5,047 nucleotides of DNA from an uncultured Aeromonadales bacterium (GCA_902796095.1 CADBNP010000021.1:1-5047), one strand, 5' to 3'; shown: positions 1 through 4,950, counted from the stretch's first letter. Numbers and translations: made by a program. The notes: generated by a model not told the origin, from the sequence alone.

Positions 1-10
1 CTGTTTTCAT
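1..10 (-). CDS. 5' end of a divergent gene (partial, product unknown)
   Basis: Read on the minus strand, the left edge gives ATG AAA ACA G, with the A of the start codon at position 10. It is preceded by AAGGAG (plus-strand 16-21) with five bases between, which is an ideal Shine-Dalgarno arrangement. Only Met-Lys-Thr and one further base are inside the window, so no function can be proposed. Met-Lys-Thr is a common beginning for exported proteins, but three residues prove nothing. The gene would be transcribed away from the kinase gene, so 11-1203 would be a divergent intergenic region carrying promoters for both. The evidence is only the ribosome binding site and start codon; sequence to the left of the window would settle it. 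Confidence 0.6.
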
Positions 11-15
11 AATTG

Positions 16-21
16 CTCCTT
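16..21 (-). promoter_or_regulatory. Ribosome binding site of the divergent partial gene
   Basis: The minus strand reads AAGGAG, then CAATT, then ATG. This perfect Shine-Dalgarno core at five-base spacing is the main reason for calling a gene start at position 10. Confidence 0.6.
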
Positions 22-183
22 GATATAAGAAGATTTATGACAGCTTCAATGCGAGCTGCACTGTGCCTAGGATTGTGTAGCTTGTATTGAAGTACCTGCT
101 GATCGGGGAGAATATGCTGCAGCCCGGTGCAGTATGAAGTTCACCTCTCAACACATACTATTCATGTATTTTGGAAAAAATTT

Positions 184-193
184 TGTCGCGACA
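184..193. repeat. Perfect 10-bp palindrome TGTCGCGACA
   Basis: TGTCGCGACA is fully self-complementary and stands out as a GC-rich core in very AT-rich surroundings, with an AAATTT on each side (178-183 and 200-205). It lies about 175 bases upstream of the divergent partial gene, where an operator could sit. No protein can be assigned, and a chance palindrome is possible. Confidence 0.3.
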
Positions 194-307
194 TTTTGAA
201 ATTTCGTGCTATCAAAGTTCAGCCTGTTTCCGGTTTTGATATATTCAGATGTTTTTCCTCTTTGTAAAATTATTGAAAAAATTTAGCAATGACACATTTT
301 TATGCGT

Positions 308-347
308 CAAAAGTTGCACTAAGTTAACGTTTAACAGTACACTTTTG
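308..347. repeat. 40-nt imperfect inverted repeat (candidate hairpin or operator)
   Basis: The arms pair along nearly their whole length: CAAAAGT (308-314) with ACTTTTG (341-347), G316 with C340, ACT (318-320) with AGT (336-338), and GTTAA (323-327) with TTAAC (331-335) around a three-base loop CGT. Defects are a bulged T315, a C317/A339 mismatch and a bulged AA at 321-322, giving 16 base pairs. No T-run follows on either strand at the usual position, so it is not a typical terminator. It could be a protein-binding palindrome or an RNA hairpin. Confidence 0.4.
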
Positions 348-389
348 CGGTATTCTTCATAAAGAGATGTTTTGATAAAAAGAGAAGAG

Positions 390-424
390 CAGATAATCCG
401 GAGTTAGATGCACGATATTATCTG
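390..424. repeat. Perfect 8-bp inverted repeat, CAGATAAT/ATTATCTG
   Basis: CAGATAAT at 390-397 is exactly complementary to ATTATCTG at 417-424, with a 19-base loop. The loop contains CCGGAGTT (398-405), which can itself pair with AACTCCGG at 465-472. The right arm shares TCTG (421-424) with a second hairpin, TCTGAAA (421-427) with TTTCAGA (440-446), so these two stems exclude each other. Confidence 0.35.
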
Positions 425-448
425 AAAAAGTTAACAACCTTTCAGAAC

Positions 449-563
449 GCAGGGAGTTTATGTCAACTCCGGTGCGAAGGACATAGCGTCATGTAAAAGC
501 AAATTTTCTGCATTTATGTGTTTCAAACGTCCTGTCAGACTCGTCCGGATCTTAACTCCCTGC
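449..563. ncRNA. Candidate structured RNA or long imperfect palindrome
   Basis: The 115-base stretch folds on itself in nested fashion. GCAGGGAGTT (449-458) pairs perfectly with AACTCCCTGC (554-563). Inside that, TCCGG (468-472) pairs with CCGGA (545-549), and after a bulged T473, GCGA (474-477) pairs with TCGT (541-544). Next AGGAC (478-482) pairs with GTCCT (529-533). A terminal hairpin at 490-520 has 11 pairs, two of them G-U, one A-A mismatch and a seven-base loop. That is about 35 base pairs in one co-axial series. No motif of RNase P, SRP RNA, tmRNA or a known riboswitch was recognised, and the strand cannot be told from the fold. It could be a small RNA, part of a leader, or a palindromic repeat family; pairing support from homologues is missing. 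Confidence 0.35.
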
Positions 564-569
564 TTCCTC

Positions 570-654
570 CTGTTGTGAGAACAGAAAAATTCAGGAAGAA
601 ACCTTTGTTGTCATGACGGTTTCGGAAAATTTGCTCAGACACGGTCTGTTCCGG
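570..654. repeat. Run of three small hairpins
   Basis: Immediately after the nested fold come three stems: CTGTT (570-574) with AACAG (580-584), GAAACC (598-603) with GGTTTC (618-623), and CGGAA (623-627) with TTCCG (649-653). The third encloses CAGAC-ACG-GTCTG (636-648) with an eight-base bulge on one side. Each is short enough to occur by chance. Their close packing next to 449-563 is the reason to list them. Confidence 0.25.
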
Positions 655-959
655 TTCATGGAAAATGATTTCTTCATGACTGATGCGCTTCCTCTTCAGA
701 TAATAAAGTGTGATCTCGCGGTGCTATGGAGTTTCTGAATAATTCTGAAAAAAATATCATATATGAAGAATCTGATGATAGTAAGTCTGATTGCAGAGCA
801 ATATTCAGATGCTGCTGGTACCGCATATTTTCTCTCTCAGAAGAAGGATGCGTCAGGGTATGACAACGGATCTTTTTCACTGTCCAAAACCTAGTTACAG
901 AAAGACAGTGTGATGCATTTGTCAAAGCCGGTGTTTCATAAAGTTGTCTGAGCTAAAAC

Positions 960-987
960 TTTACTTTTATAGGTTCAAAAATATATT
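960..987 (+). promoter_or_regulatory. Possible sigma-70-type promoter for the kinase gene
   Basis: TTTACT (960-965) and TATATT (982-987) are separated by 16 bases, matching the -35 and -10 consensus at four and five positions respectively. Transcription would start near 994 and give a leader of about 210 bases before the kinase start. The background is AT-rich, so such matches arise easily; this is the best of several weak candidates. Confidence 0.3.
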
Positions 988-1016
988 CTGTACGAAAGTA
1001 TTTTGTTTATGATGTA

Positions 1017-1047
1017 TTCAACACTTCTGTTGAACAGAACCTTTTTT
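1017..1047 (+). promoter_or_regulatory. Competing hairpins plus T-run in the kinase leader
   Basis: TTCAAC (1017-1022) can pair with GTTGAA (1029-1034). Alternatively TTCTGT (1025-1030) can pair with ACAGAA (1034-1039) around TGA; the whole 1025-1039 segment is a 15-base odd palindrome. The second stem is followed by CC and six T residues (1042-1047), like a weak intrinsic terminator. The two stems share bases 1029-1034 and cannot coexist, the arrangement expected of an attenuator. The stems are short and AT-rich, and the palindrome could equally be an operator. Confidence 0.3.
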
Positions 1048-1061
1048 AAAGATTTTAAAGA
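1044..1061. repeat. Tandem 9-bp direct repeat
   Basis: TTTTAAAGA occurs twice head to tail (1044-1052 and 1053-1061), overlapping the T-run of the preceding hairpin. A 9-bp direct repeat upstream of a gene can be a binding site for a dimeric regulator, but low complexity makes chance plausible. Confidence 0.35.
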
Positions 1062-1063
1062 AG

Positions 1064-1082
1064 GTTGTTAAGCCGTAACAAC
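1064..1082 (+). repeat. Perfect 7-bp hairpin in the kinase leader
   Basis: GTTGTTA (1064-1070) pairs with TAACAAC (1076-1082) around a five-base AGCCG loop. Seven T residues (1096-1102) follow only after 13 intervening bases, too far for a normal intrinsic terminator. Confidence 0.3.
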
Positions 1083-1187
1083 GCGGATTTGCTGATTTTT
1101 TTGATTCGGTGTATATGTTTTAATTTTAAGTTTTAAGCAGAGTACTGAAAAAATCTTTGTCTTCACTGAAGTAGAACTTGCAGACCT

Positions 1188-1197
1188 GGAAAGGGGG
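1188..1197 (+). promoter_or_regulatory. Ribosome binding site of the kinase gene
   Basis: GGAAAGGGGG ends six bases before the ATG at 1204. It is the only strong Shine-Dalgarno-like tract near the beginning of the open frame and fixes the start at 1204 rather than at the in-frame ATG at 1231. Confidence 0.7.
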
Positions 1198-1203
1198 ACC
1201 TTT

Positions 1204-3678
1204 ATGGATTTGATAAGCGATGGAAAGAACATGCGTATTATAGAGGAGCAGGCCGCTACGCTGGGGCTTATAACTGACTTGATTAAGGCAGGAAGCTGGG
1301 TAATCAGTTTTGCTCCCGACGGATCTTTGGCATCAGTAAAGTGGGGCGACGATTTTTGCAGAATGCTGGGTTACAGCCGCCGTGATTTTCCTGATAATCT
1401 GGATTCATTTCTGTCATGTATTCATCCGGATGACAGGGATGCTTTTATTGATTATATTTCGGCAGATGTTTCTGATGAAACCGTCAATGAACCTTCTAAC
1501 TTTGAATTCCGCGTTTGCAGAAAAAACAGATCGATTCAATGGCTTCGCAGCAGAAAGCTGCTGTACCGCGACCAGACCGGCAGACCGCTGCAGTACAGAT
1601 GTGCGGCTGTGGATATAACAAAGGAGAAGGAGCGTGATTTACTGAACATAGCACTGCATAATGAAGCGGCATCTCTTGACACCATTCATGAAATGCTTGG
1701 ATCCGGCGAATGGACGATGGATTTTAATGAAGAAGGAGAGATGGTCAGCGTCAACTGGAGCAATGAATTCCGGCGAATGCTGGGCTACCATAGCAAGGAA
1801 GATTTTCCTGATGTTCTGGAATCCTGGTCCGAACTTCTTCATCCCGATGACCGGGATCGCATTCTTTATGAGTTTAAAGAAACAATAAGCGACTATACAG
1901 GTAAGAAAACCTATGACGTGGAATATCGGTTGATGAGAAAAAGCGGAGAATACCACTGGTATCGGGCTGTAGGAAAACCTACCCGCCGCCCCGACGGTTC
2001 TCCGATAACTTATCTCGGTGTGTTTATTGACATCACTTCACAAAAGGAAATGCTGGATCAACTGGCACAGCAGCGGGAGACTTTGAATATTGCGCTGAAT
2101 GAGGCCAATCAGGCCAACAAGGCAAAGACGGTTTTTTTATCCAATATGAGTCATGAAATCCGCACTCCTATGAATGCAATTATCGGACTGGACAGGATCC
2201 TTTTGAGTGAGCCGGGGATATCAGATACCACGCGGGAGTATCTAGAAAAAATCGGACTCTCAGCTCAGCATCTTCTCAGCATAATCAATGACATCCTGGA
2301 TATGAGTCGCATTGAATCGGGACGCATGTCTGTAAAGAATGAAGAGTTTTCATTTGCAAAGACTCTGGCACAGGTTAACACCATAATAAGCGGTCAGTGC
2401 AGAAACAAAGGTCTTGAGTATGAATGCACAGTGAAGGGAACTGTTGACGATTATTATATTGGTGATGACATGAAACTGCGTCAGGTTATGATCAATATTC
2501 TTGGCAACGCCGTCAAATTTACGCAGCAGGGAGGAAGTGTCAAGTTTACTGTAGAGAATATTGCCCAGTTTAATGGTAGAACAACACTGCGCTTTATTAT
2601 GAGCGATACCGGTATAGGTATGAGCAGGGATTTTCTGCCAAGGTTATTTGATGCATTCAGCCAGGAGGATTCATCCAGCACAAACCGCTATGGAAGCACA
2701 GGTCTTGGCATGGCCATAACCAAGAGTTTTGTTGATCTGATGCACGGAACGATTTCAGTAGAGAGTGAACAGCACAAGGGAACGACTTTTACCGTTACAA
2801 TCACTTTGATTGACTGTCCTCAAAAAAATATCGGGAAAGTGGAGAGTGTTTTGCAGCCGCATGAACTTTGCGTATTGGTGGTTGATGATGATCAGATCGC
2901 ATGTGACCATGCCCAGCTTATACTCGGACAGGTAGGAGTGAACTGTGAAAAGGCATCATCCGGAGCAGAATGCCTGCAGATGGTGAAAGTCCGTCATGCA
3001 AGACGTGAGCCGTATAACTTGATTTTGCTTGACTGGCGAATGCCGGAAATGGATGGAATCGAAACAACAAGGCAGATTCGGGCTGCAGTGGGCAACGAAA
3101 CACCGGTAATTATACTGACTTCGTATAATTGGGATGAAATTGAAGATGAAGCGAAAAGGGCAGGTGTAGATGCGTTTGTCGCAAAGCCTCTCTTTGCAGG
3201 GTCGGTGCTGGATGAATTCAGTTCAGCCTTCAAAAAGAAGGATGCGAAACGTATTCGTGGGAGTGTGGAACTTAAGAACCGCAGAATATTGCTTGCTGAA
3301 GATGTTGAAGTAAATGCTGAAATCATAGTTTTGATGCTTTCCCTGCGAGGTATGCAGGCGGAAATTGCTGCGAACGGCCGTATCGCAGTGGAAAAATTTG
3401 AAGCTCATGAAGAAGGTTATTATGACGCTATTCTGATGGATATGAGAATGCCTGAAATGGACGGTTTGGAGGCAACCGGAAGAATCAGAAACATGAGCAG
3501 AGCTGATGCAGGGAGTGTTCCTATCATTGCGTTAACGGCAAATGCTTTTGACGAAGATGTTCAGCACAGTATGCAGGCCGGTCTGAATGCACATCTGAGC
3601 AAACCTGTTGATCCTGATGTACTGTATGAAACACTGGAATATCTTTTAGCGAATGTTCCTGCAAGCTCCAGTCACTGA
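1204..3678 (+). CDS. Hybrid sensor histidine kinase: PAS-PAS-HisKA-HATPase-REC-REC
   Basis: This 824-residue kinase should autophosphorylate on a histidine and move the phosphate along an internal relay. Two PAS_3-like domains (about 22-140 and 158-282) each carry an HPDDRD motif. A predicted coiled-coil linker (about 280-312) leads to HisKA with SHEIRTP and the phospho-acceptor His317. The ATPase domain has the N box (Asn435), DTGIGM (468-473), an F box (481-487) and GSTGLGM (497-503). REC1 (about 555-675) has acidic 561-563, acceptor Asp610, Thr639 and Lys661. REC2 (about 692-815) has Glu699/Asp700, Asp746, Thr778 and Lys800. There is no signal peptide or membrane helix, so it is probably cytoplasmic. 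There is no HPt domain, so a separate HPt protein is expected. The layout resembles kinases often auto-labelled LuxQ or BarA, but those are membrane proteins and the ligand here is unknown. It has no partner regulator in this window. Confidence 0.96.
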   Translation: MDLISDGKNMRIIEEQAATLGLITDLIKAGSWVISFAPDGSLASVKWGDDFCRMLGYSRRDFPDNLDSFLSCIHPDDRDAFIDYISADVSDETVNEPSNFEFRVCRKNRSIQWLRSRKLLYRDQTGRPLQYRCAAVDITKEKERDLLNIALHNEAASLDTIHEMLGSGEWTMDFNEEGEMVSVNWSNEFRRMLGYHSKEDFPDVLESWSELLHPDDRDRILYEFKETISDYTGKKTYDVEYRLMRKSGEYHWYRAVGKPTRRPDGSPITYLGVFIDITSQKEMLDQLAQQRETLNIALNEANQANKAKTVFLSNMSHEIRTPMNAIIGLDRILLSEPGISDTTREYLEKIGLSAQHLLSIINDILDMSRIESGRMSVKNEEFSFAKTLAQVNTIISGQCRNKGLEYECTVKGTVDDYYIGDDMKLRQVMINILGNAVKFTQQGGSVKFTVENIAQFNGRTTLRFIMSDTGIGMSRDFLPRLFDAFSQEDSSSTNRYGSTGLGMAITKSFVDLMHGTISVESEQHKGTTFTVTITLIDCPQKNIGKVESVLQPHELCVLVVDDDQIACDHAQLILGQVGVNCEKASSGAECLQMVKVRHARREPYNLILLDWRMPEMDGIETTRQIRAAVGNETPVIILTSYNWDEIEDEAKRAGVDAFVAKPLFAGSVLDEFSSAFKKKDAKRIRGSVELKNRRILLAEDVEVNAEIIVLMLSLRGMQAEIAANGRIAVEKFEAHEEGYYDAILMDMRMPEMDGLEATGRIRNMSRADAGSVPIIALTANAFDEDVQHSMQAGLNAHLSKPVDPDVLYETLEYLLANVPASSSH

Positions 3679-3747
3679 ATATGAAGCCGCCTTTATTTTG
3701 ACAGGCTCTGTCTAAAGAATGTGTTGATCCTGATATGGGTTATAGCC

Positions 3748-3756
3748 TGTTATAAT
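3748..3756 (+). promoter_or_regulatory. Candidate extended -10 promoter upstream of the LRR gene
   Basis: TGTTATAAT is a full match to the extended -10 consensus (TG, one base, TATAAT). No good -35 lies at 16-18 bases: TTGATC at 3724-3729 is 21 bases away, but extended -10 promoters can dispense with it. Transcription would start near 3763, at the left foot of the composite palindrome, so the transcript would begin with a stem-loop and carry a leader of about 330 bases to the ATG at 4097. Confidence 0.4.
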
Positions 3757-3757
3757 T

Positions 3758-3837
3758 CATTAGATGTATATCCTATGTCGTGTTAAATACAATATAATTC
3801 AATATTGTATTTAAAATGATTGGTATATACATTCATG
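3758..3837. repeat. Composite palindrome with a perfect 13-bp core
   Basis: The core is TTAAATACAATAT (3783-3795) with ATATTGTATTTAA (3802-3814), 13 pairs without a mismatch around a six-base AATTCA loop. Flanking it, ATGTATATCC (3764-3773) pairs with GGTATATACAT (3822-3832) with only T3824 bulged, and CAT (3758-3760) pairs with ATG (3835-3837). About 26 pairs span 80 bases. A stem this long is unlikely by chance even in AT-rich DNA. It may be a stem-loop at the 5' end of the downstream transcript, an operator, an AT-rich terminator without a T-run, or a small palindromic element; ATTCAT occurs at both ends (3755-3760 and 3831-3836). Confidence 0.6.
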
Positions 3838-4081
3838 TCTTAAAATTCCTTATAAATCTTTTAAAATGATATAAAAGACACTAATTGTCGGTGATTCAGA
3901 CCATAATTTTTCAATCAAATCATGTCTATCCTGTGCTATTTATATTGTCTGCGTGTAATATAAGCAGCATAAGCTACTTGAGAAGAAAGGAAGAAAAATA
4001 TACCGTTTGAAAAAATAACCGGATTACTAATACTGTGAAATGACTTTTTTAACCGCGGATTCTCGGCTGTCTGACAAGTTT

Positions 4082-4089
4082 GGAAGGAA
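4082..4089 (+). promoter_or_regulatory. Ribosome binding site of the LRR gene
   Basis: GGAAGGAA ends seven bases before the ATG at 4097. It selects 4097 over the upstream in-frame ATG at 4040, which has no Shine-Dalgarno site. It also shows that translation initiates in the frame that ends at 4234, not in the frame encoding the repeats. Confidence 0.7.
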
Positions 4090-4096
4090 TATTTAC

Positions 4097-4234
4097 ATGA
4101 CTACGATTATTTTAAATTCACCTGATGACGTAACACCGGAAGTTAAGAAGGATTTGCTTCATAACAATTTAGATAAGCTGATAATTAATTTCAATGTTGT
4201 GCCATGCTTTGAAGTCACAAATCTTCGATTCTGA
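4097..4234 (+). pseudogene. N-terminal fragment of a frameshifted LRR protein gene
   Basis: From the ATG at 4097, supported by GGAAGGAA, the frame runs 45 codons to TGA at 4232-4234. The product has no signal peptide and is unlike any family recognised here on its own. It is best read as the beginning of the LRR gene, whose repeats continue in the +1 frame from about 4225. Two observations support this. The downstream frame has no ribosome binding site. The 12-base string GATAATTAATTT also occurs in each frame, at 4180-4191 and 4241-4252, read as Ile-Ile-Asn-Phe in both. The copies are 61 bases apart, one base more than 20 codons, so a single inserted base or a two-base loss between them would explain the break. 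An independent 45-residue peptide, or a sequencing error, cannot be excluded. Confidence 0.6.
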
Positions 4235-4946
4235 TCAGGAGATAATTAATTTTGACATTGAAATTAATTCCGAATCAGCGGAAGGTTTGTTTTATAAATT
4301 AAAGGAACTCGTTTCCGTAAAGAGTATAAGAGCAGAAAAAATTACAAGCGCTGCAGAAATGTTCTTCGAATGCGAGAAATTAGAAAAAATTTCTGGTCTG
4401 AATTTTCCAAAACTGGAAGATGGAAGATGTATGTTTAAATGCTGCAAGAGTTTAACCTCAGTATCCGACTTGAATTTTCCTAAGCTGGTATGCGGTGACG
4501 AAATGTTTAAGAACTGCGGAAATTTATCATCTCTTGTCAATTTAAATTTTCCTGAACTTCATGATGCTCATGATTTTTTTGAGGGATGCCGCAATTTAAA
4601 AAATATTTCACATCTGAATTTTCAGAGTCTGCCTGATGTTCACGGGATTTTTAACTGCAGCAAGAATGTCTGCTTCGTTGAAGATTTGAACTTCGGCAAA
4701 GCTGAAGACCGGTACCATGTTTTCTGTAATCATGATTGCATGAATGAATCCGGGATACCTCAATTTAGAAACAGCCATCTGAATCTTGAAAAAAATTCTT
4801 ATCCGGCATGGTATTTCCGTTCTGCCTCATGCGGAAGCAAATTTAATTTAACTGTTTTCCTCGATTACAAAGACAACCTGATTCTCGTCGGGATCAGTTA
4901 TGACAGGACTGTGTCCGGCAACAGCCAGTCGTTTAAGCACGTTTAA
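4194..4946 (+). CDS. BspA/DUF285-like leucine-rich-repeat protein (body of frameshifted gene)
   Basis: The open frame encodes 250 residues; the first roughly ten are probably not native, because the ATG at 4194 lacks a ribosome binding site and the true start is likely at 4097 in another frame. Residues 45 to about 177 form exact 24-residue repeats beginning at 45, 69, 93, 117, 141 and 165 (the last partial). The pattern is LNFP-x-L, then MF two residues before a conserved Cys, then a Leu three residues on, as in BspA-type (TpLRR) and DUF285 repeats. Such repeats build curved protein-binding scaffolds, often in secreted adhesins. Here neither possible N-terminus shows a signal peptide and there is no anchor, so location and role are unknown. 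It is rich in cysteine. A non-repeat C-terminal part (about 178-250) ends at a stop created by a 10-bp tandem duplication. Confidence 0.75.
   Translation: MLCHALKSQIFDSDQEIINFDIEINSESAEGLFYKLKELVSVKSIRAEKITSAAEMFFECEKLEKISGLNFPKLEDGRCMFKCCKSLTSVSDLNFPKLVCGDEMFKNCGNLSSLVNLNFPELHDAHDFFEGCRNLKNISHLNFQSLPDVHGIFNCSKNVCFVEDLNFGKAEDRYHVFCNHDCMNESGIPQFRNSHLNLEKNSYPAWYFRSASCGSKFNLTVFLDYKDNLILVGISYDRTVSGNSQSFKHV
4326..4724 (+). repeat. Six 72-bp coding repeats (24-residue LRR units)
   Basis: Units begin at 4326, 4398, 4470, 4542, 4614 and 4686, with no indels between them. The strongest conservation is at the unit start, where a Leu codon is followed by AATTTTCC or a near variant encoding Asn-Phe-Pro. 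The first unit (4326-4397) lacks Leu-Asn-Phe but keeps Met-Phe and the Cys; the sixth is incomplete. DNA identity between units is limited, so the array is old and diverged rather than a recent expansion. Confidence 0.8.
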
Positions 4947-4950
4947 GCAC
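4931..4950 (+). repeat. Perfect 10-bp tandem duplication at the LRR stop codon
   Basis: GTTTAAGCAC occurs at 4931-4940 and again at 4941-4950 with no gap. The TAA that ends the LRR frame (4944-4946) lies inside the second copy. Because 10 is not a multiple of three, the duplication changes the reading frame: with one copy the protein would continue after Phe-Lys-His as HSCIIEKA to a TGA at 4975-4977. Confidence 0.85.

Larger units (their letters stand above)
11..1203. other. Long divergent intergenic region without a convincing gene
   Basis: About 1.2 kb separates the minus-strand start at 10 from the kinase start at 1204, which is long for a bacterial spacer. Both strands were read for open frames with a ribosome binding site and none was convincing. 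The longest is an 83-codon minus-strand frame (925-674) with no Shine-Dalgarno site and no recognisable composition. The region is rich in inverted repeats: 184-193, 308-347, 390-424, 421-446, 449-563, 570-584, 598-623, 623-653, 786-809, 1017-1039 and 1064-1082. Some 5-7 bp stems are expected by chance, but 308-347 and 449-563 are more elaborate. It may hold an RNA gene, long regulatory leaders, or the remains of a lost gene. Confidence 0.6.
3679..4096. other. Intergenic region between kinase and LRR gene
   Basis: These 418 AT-rich bases contain no credible gene. No strong GC-rich terminator with a T-run follows the kinase stop; the nearest stem is GACAG-GCT-CTGTC (3700-3712), which has no T-tail. 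The stretch holds an extended -10 promoter candidate (3748-3756), a large composite palindrome (3758-3837), a 7-bp AT-rich stem TCTTTTA/TAAAAGA (3857-3863 with 3872-3878), and a second possible promoter, TTGAAA (4007-4012) with AATACT (4029-4034) at 16-base spacing. The length and the promoter-like boxes suggest the LRR gene is transcribed separately from the kinase. Confidence 0.6.

Noticed and set aside
460..486. Eight-codon plus-strand leader peptide (MSTPVRRT) after AGGGAG
   Set aside because: Only three bases separate AGGGAG from the ATG, too short for good initiation, and the site lies inside the closing stem of the 449-563 fold. It is worth remembering only if a transcript is found there.
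476..496. Minimal start-stop frame ATG TAA at 491-496 preceded by GAAGGA
   Set aside because: Such ATG-TAA pairs are frequent in AT-rich DNA, and nothing shows translation here.
540..585. Minus-strand resemblance to the signal recognition particle RNA loop (GGAGGAAGCAG)
   Set aside because: The conserved GGUC and GGAAGGAAGCAG context and the complementary arms of SRP RNA are absent.
591..677. Minus-strand frame of 28 codons beginning Met-Lys-Lys
   Set aside because: The nearest purine-rich tract is about 12 bases from the ATG, the frame overlaps the hairpin cluster, and nothing in the peptide is recognisable.
674..925. Minus-strand open frame of 83 codons in the intergenic region
   Set aside because: There is no Shine-Dalgarno site before its ATG, the protein has no recognisable motif, and its composition is unlike the real genes. 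It looks like a chance open frame.
431..1071. Distant 11-base inverted match, TTAACAACCTT (431-441) with AAGGTTGTTAA (1061-1071)
   Set aside because: One such match is not surprising among all pairs of positions in 1.2 kb of AT-rich DNA, and the flanks show no further complementarity.
1382..3408. Several open frames overlapping the kinase on both strands
   Set aside because: They are shadows of the kinase coding sequence, without ribosome binding sites or recognisable domains.
3755..3836. Miniature inverted-repeat transposable element with ATTCAT target duplication
   Set aside because: The ATTCAT copies partly overlap the inverted repeat, are AT-rich and short, and no second copy of the element is in the window. 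A regulatory stem-loop explains the sequence as well.
4215..4240. Programmed +1 frameshift, like that of the release factor 2 gene, joining the two LRR frames
   Set aside because: The codons at the stop are CGA TTC TGA. There is no CTT TGA slip site in frame and no Shine-Dalgarno-like sequence just upstream, so a mutation or sequence error is simpler.
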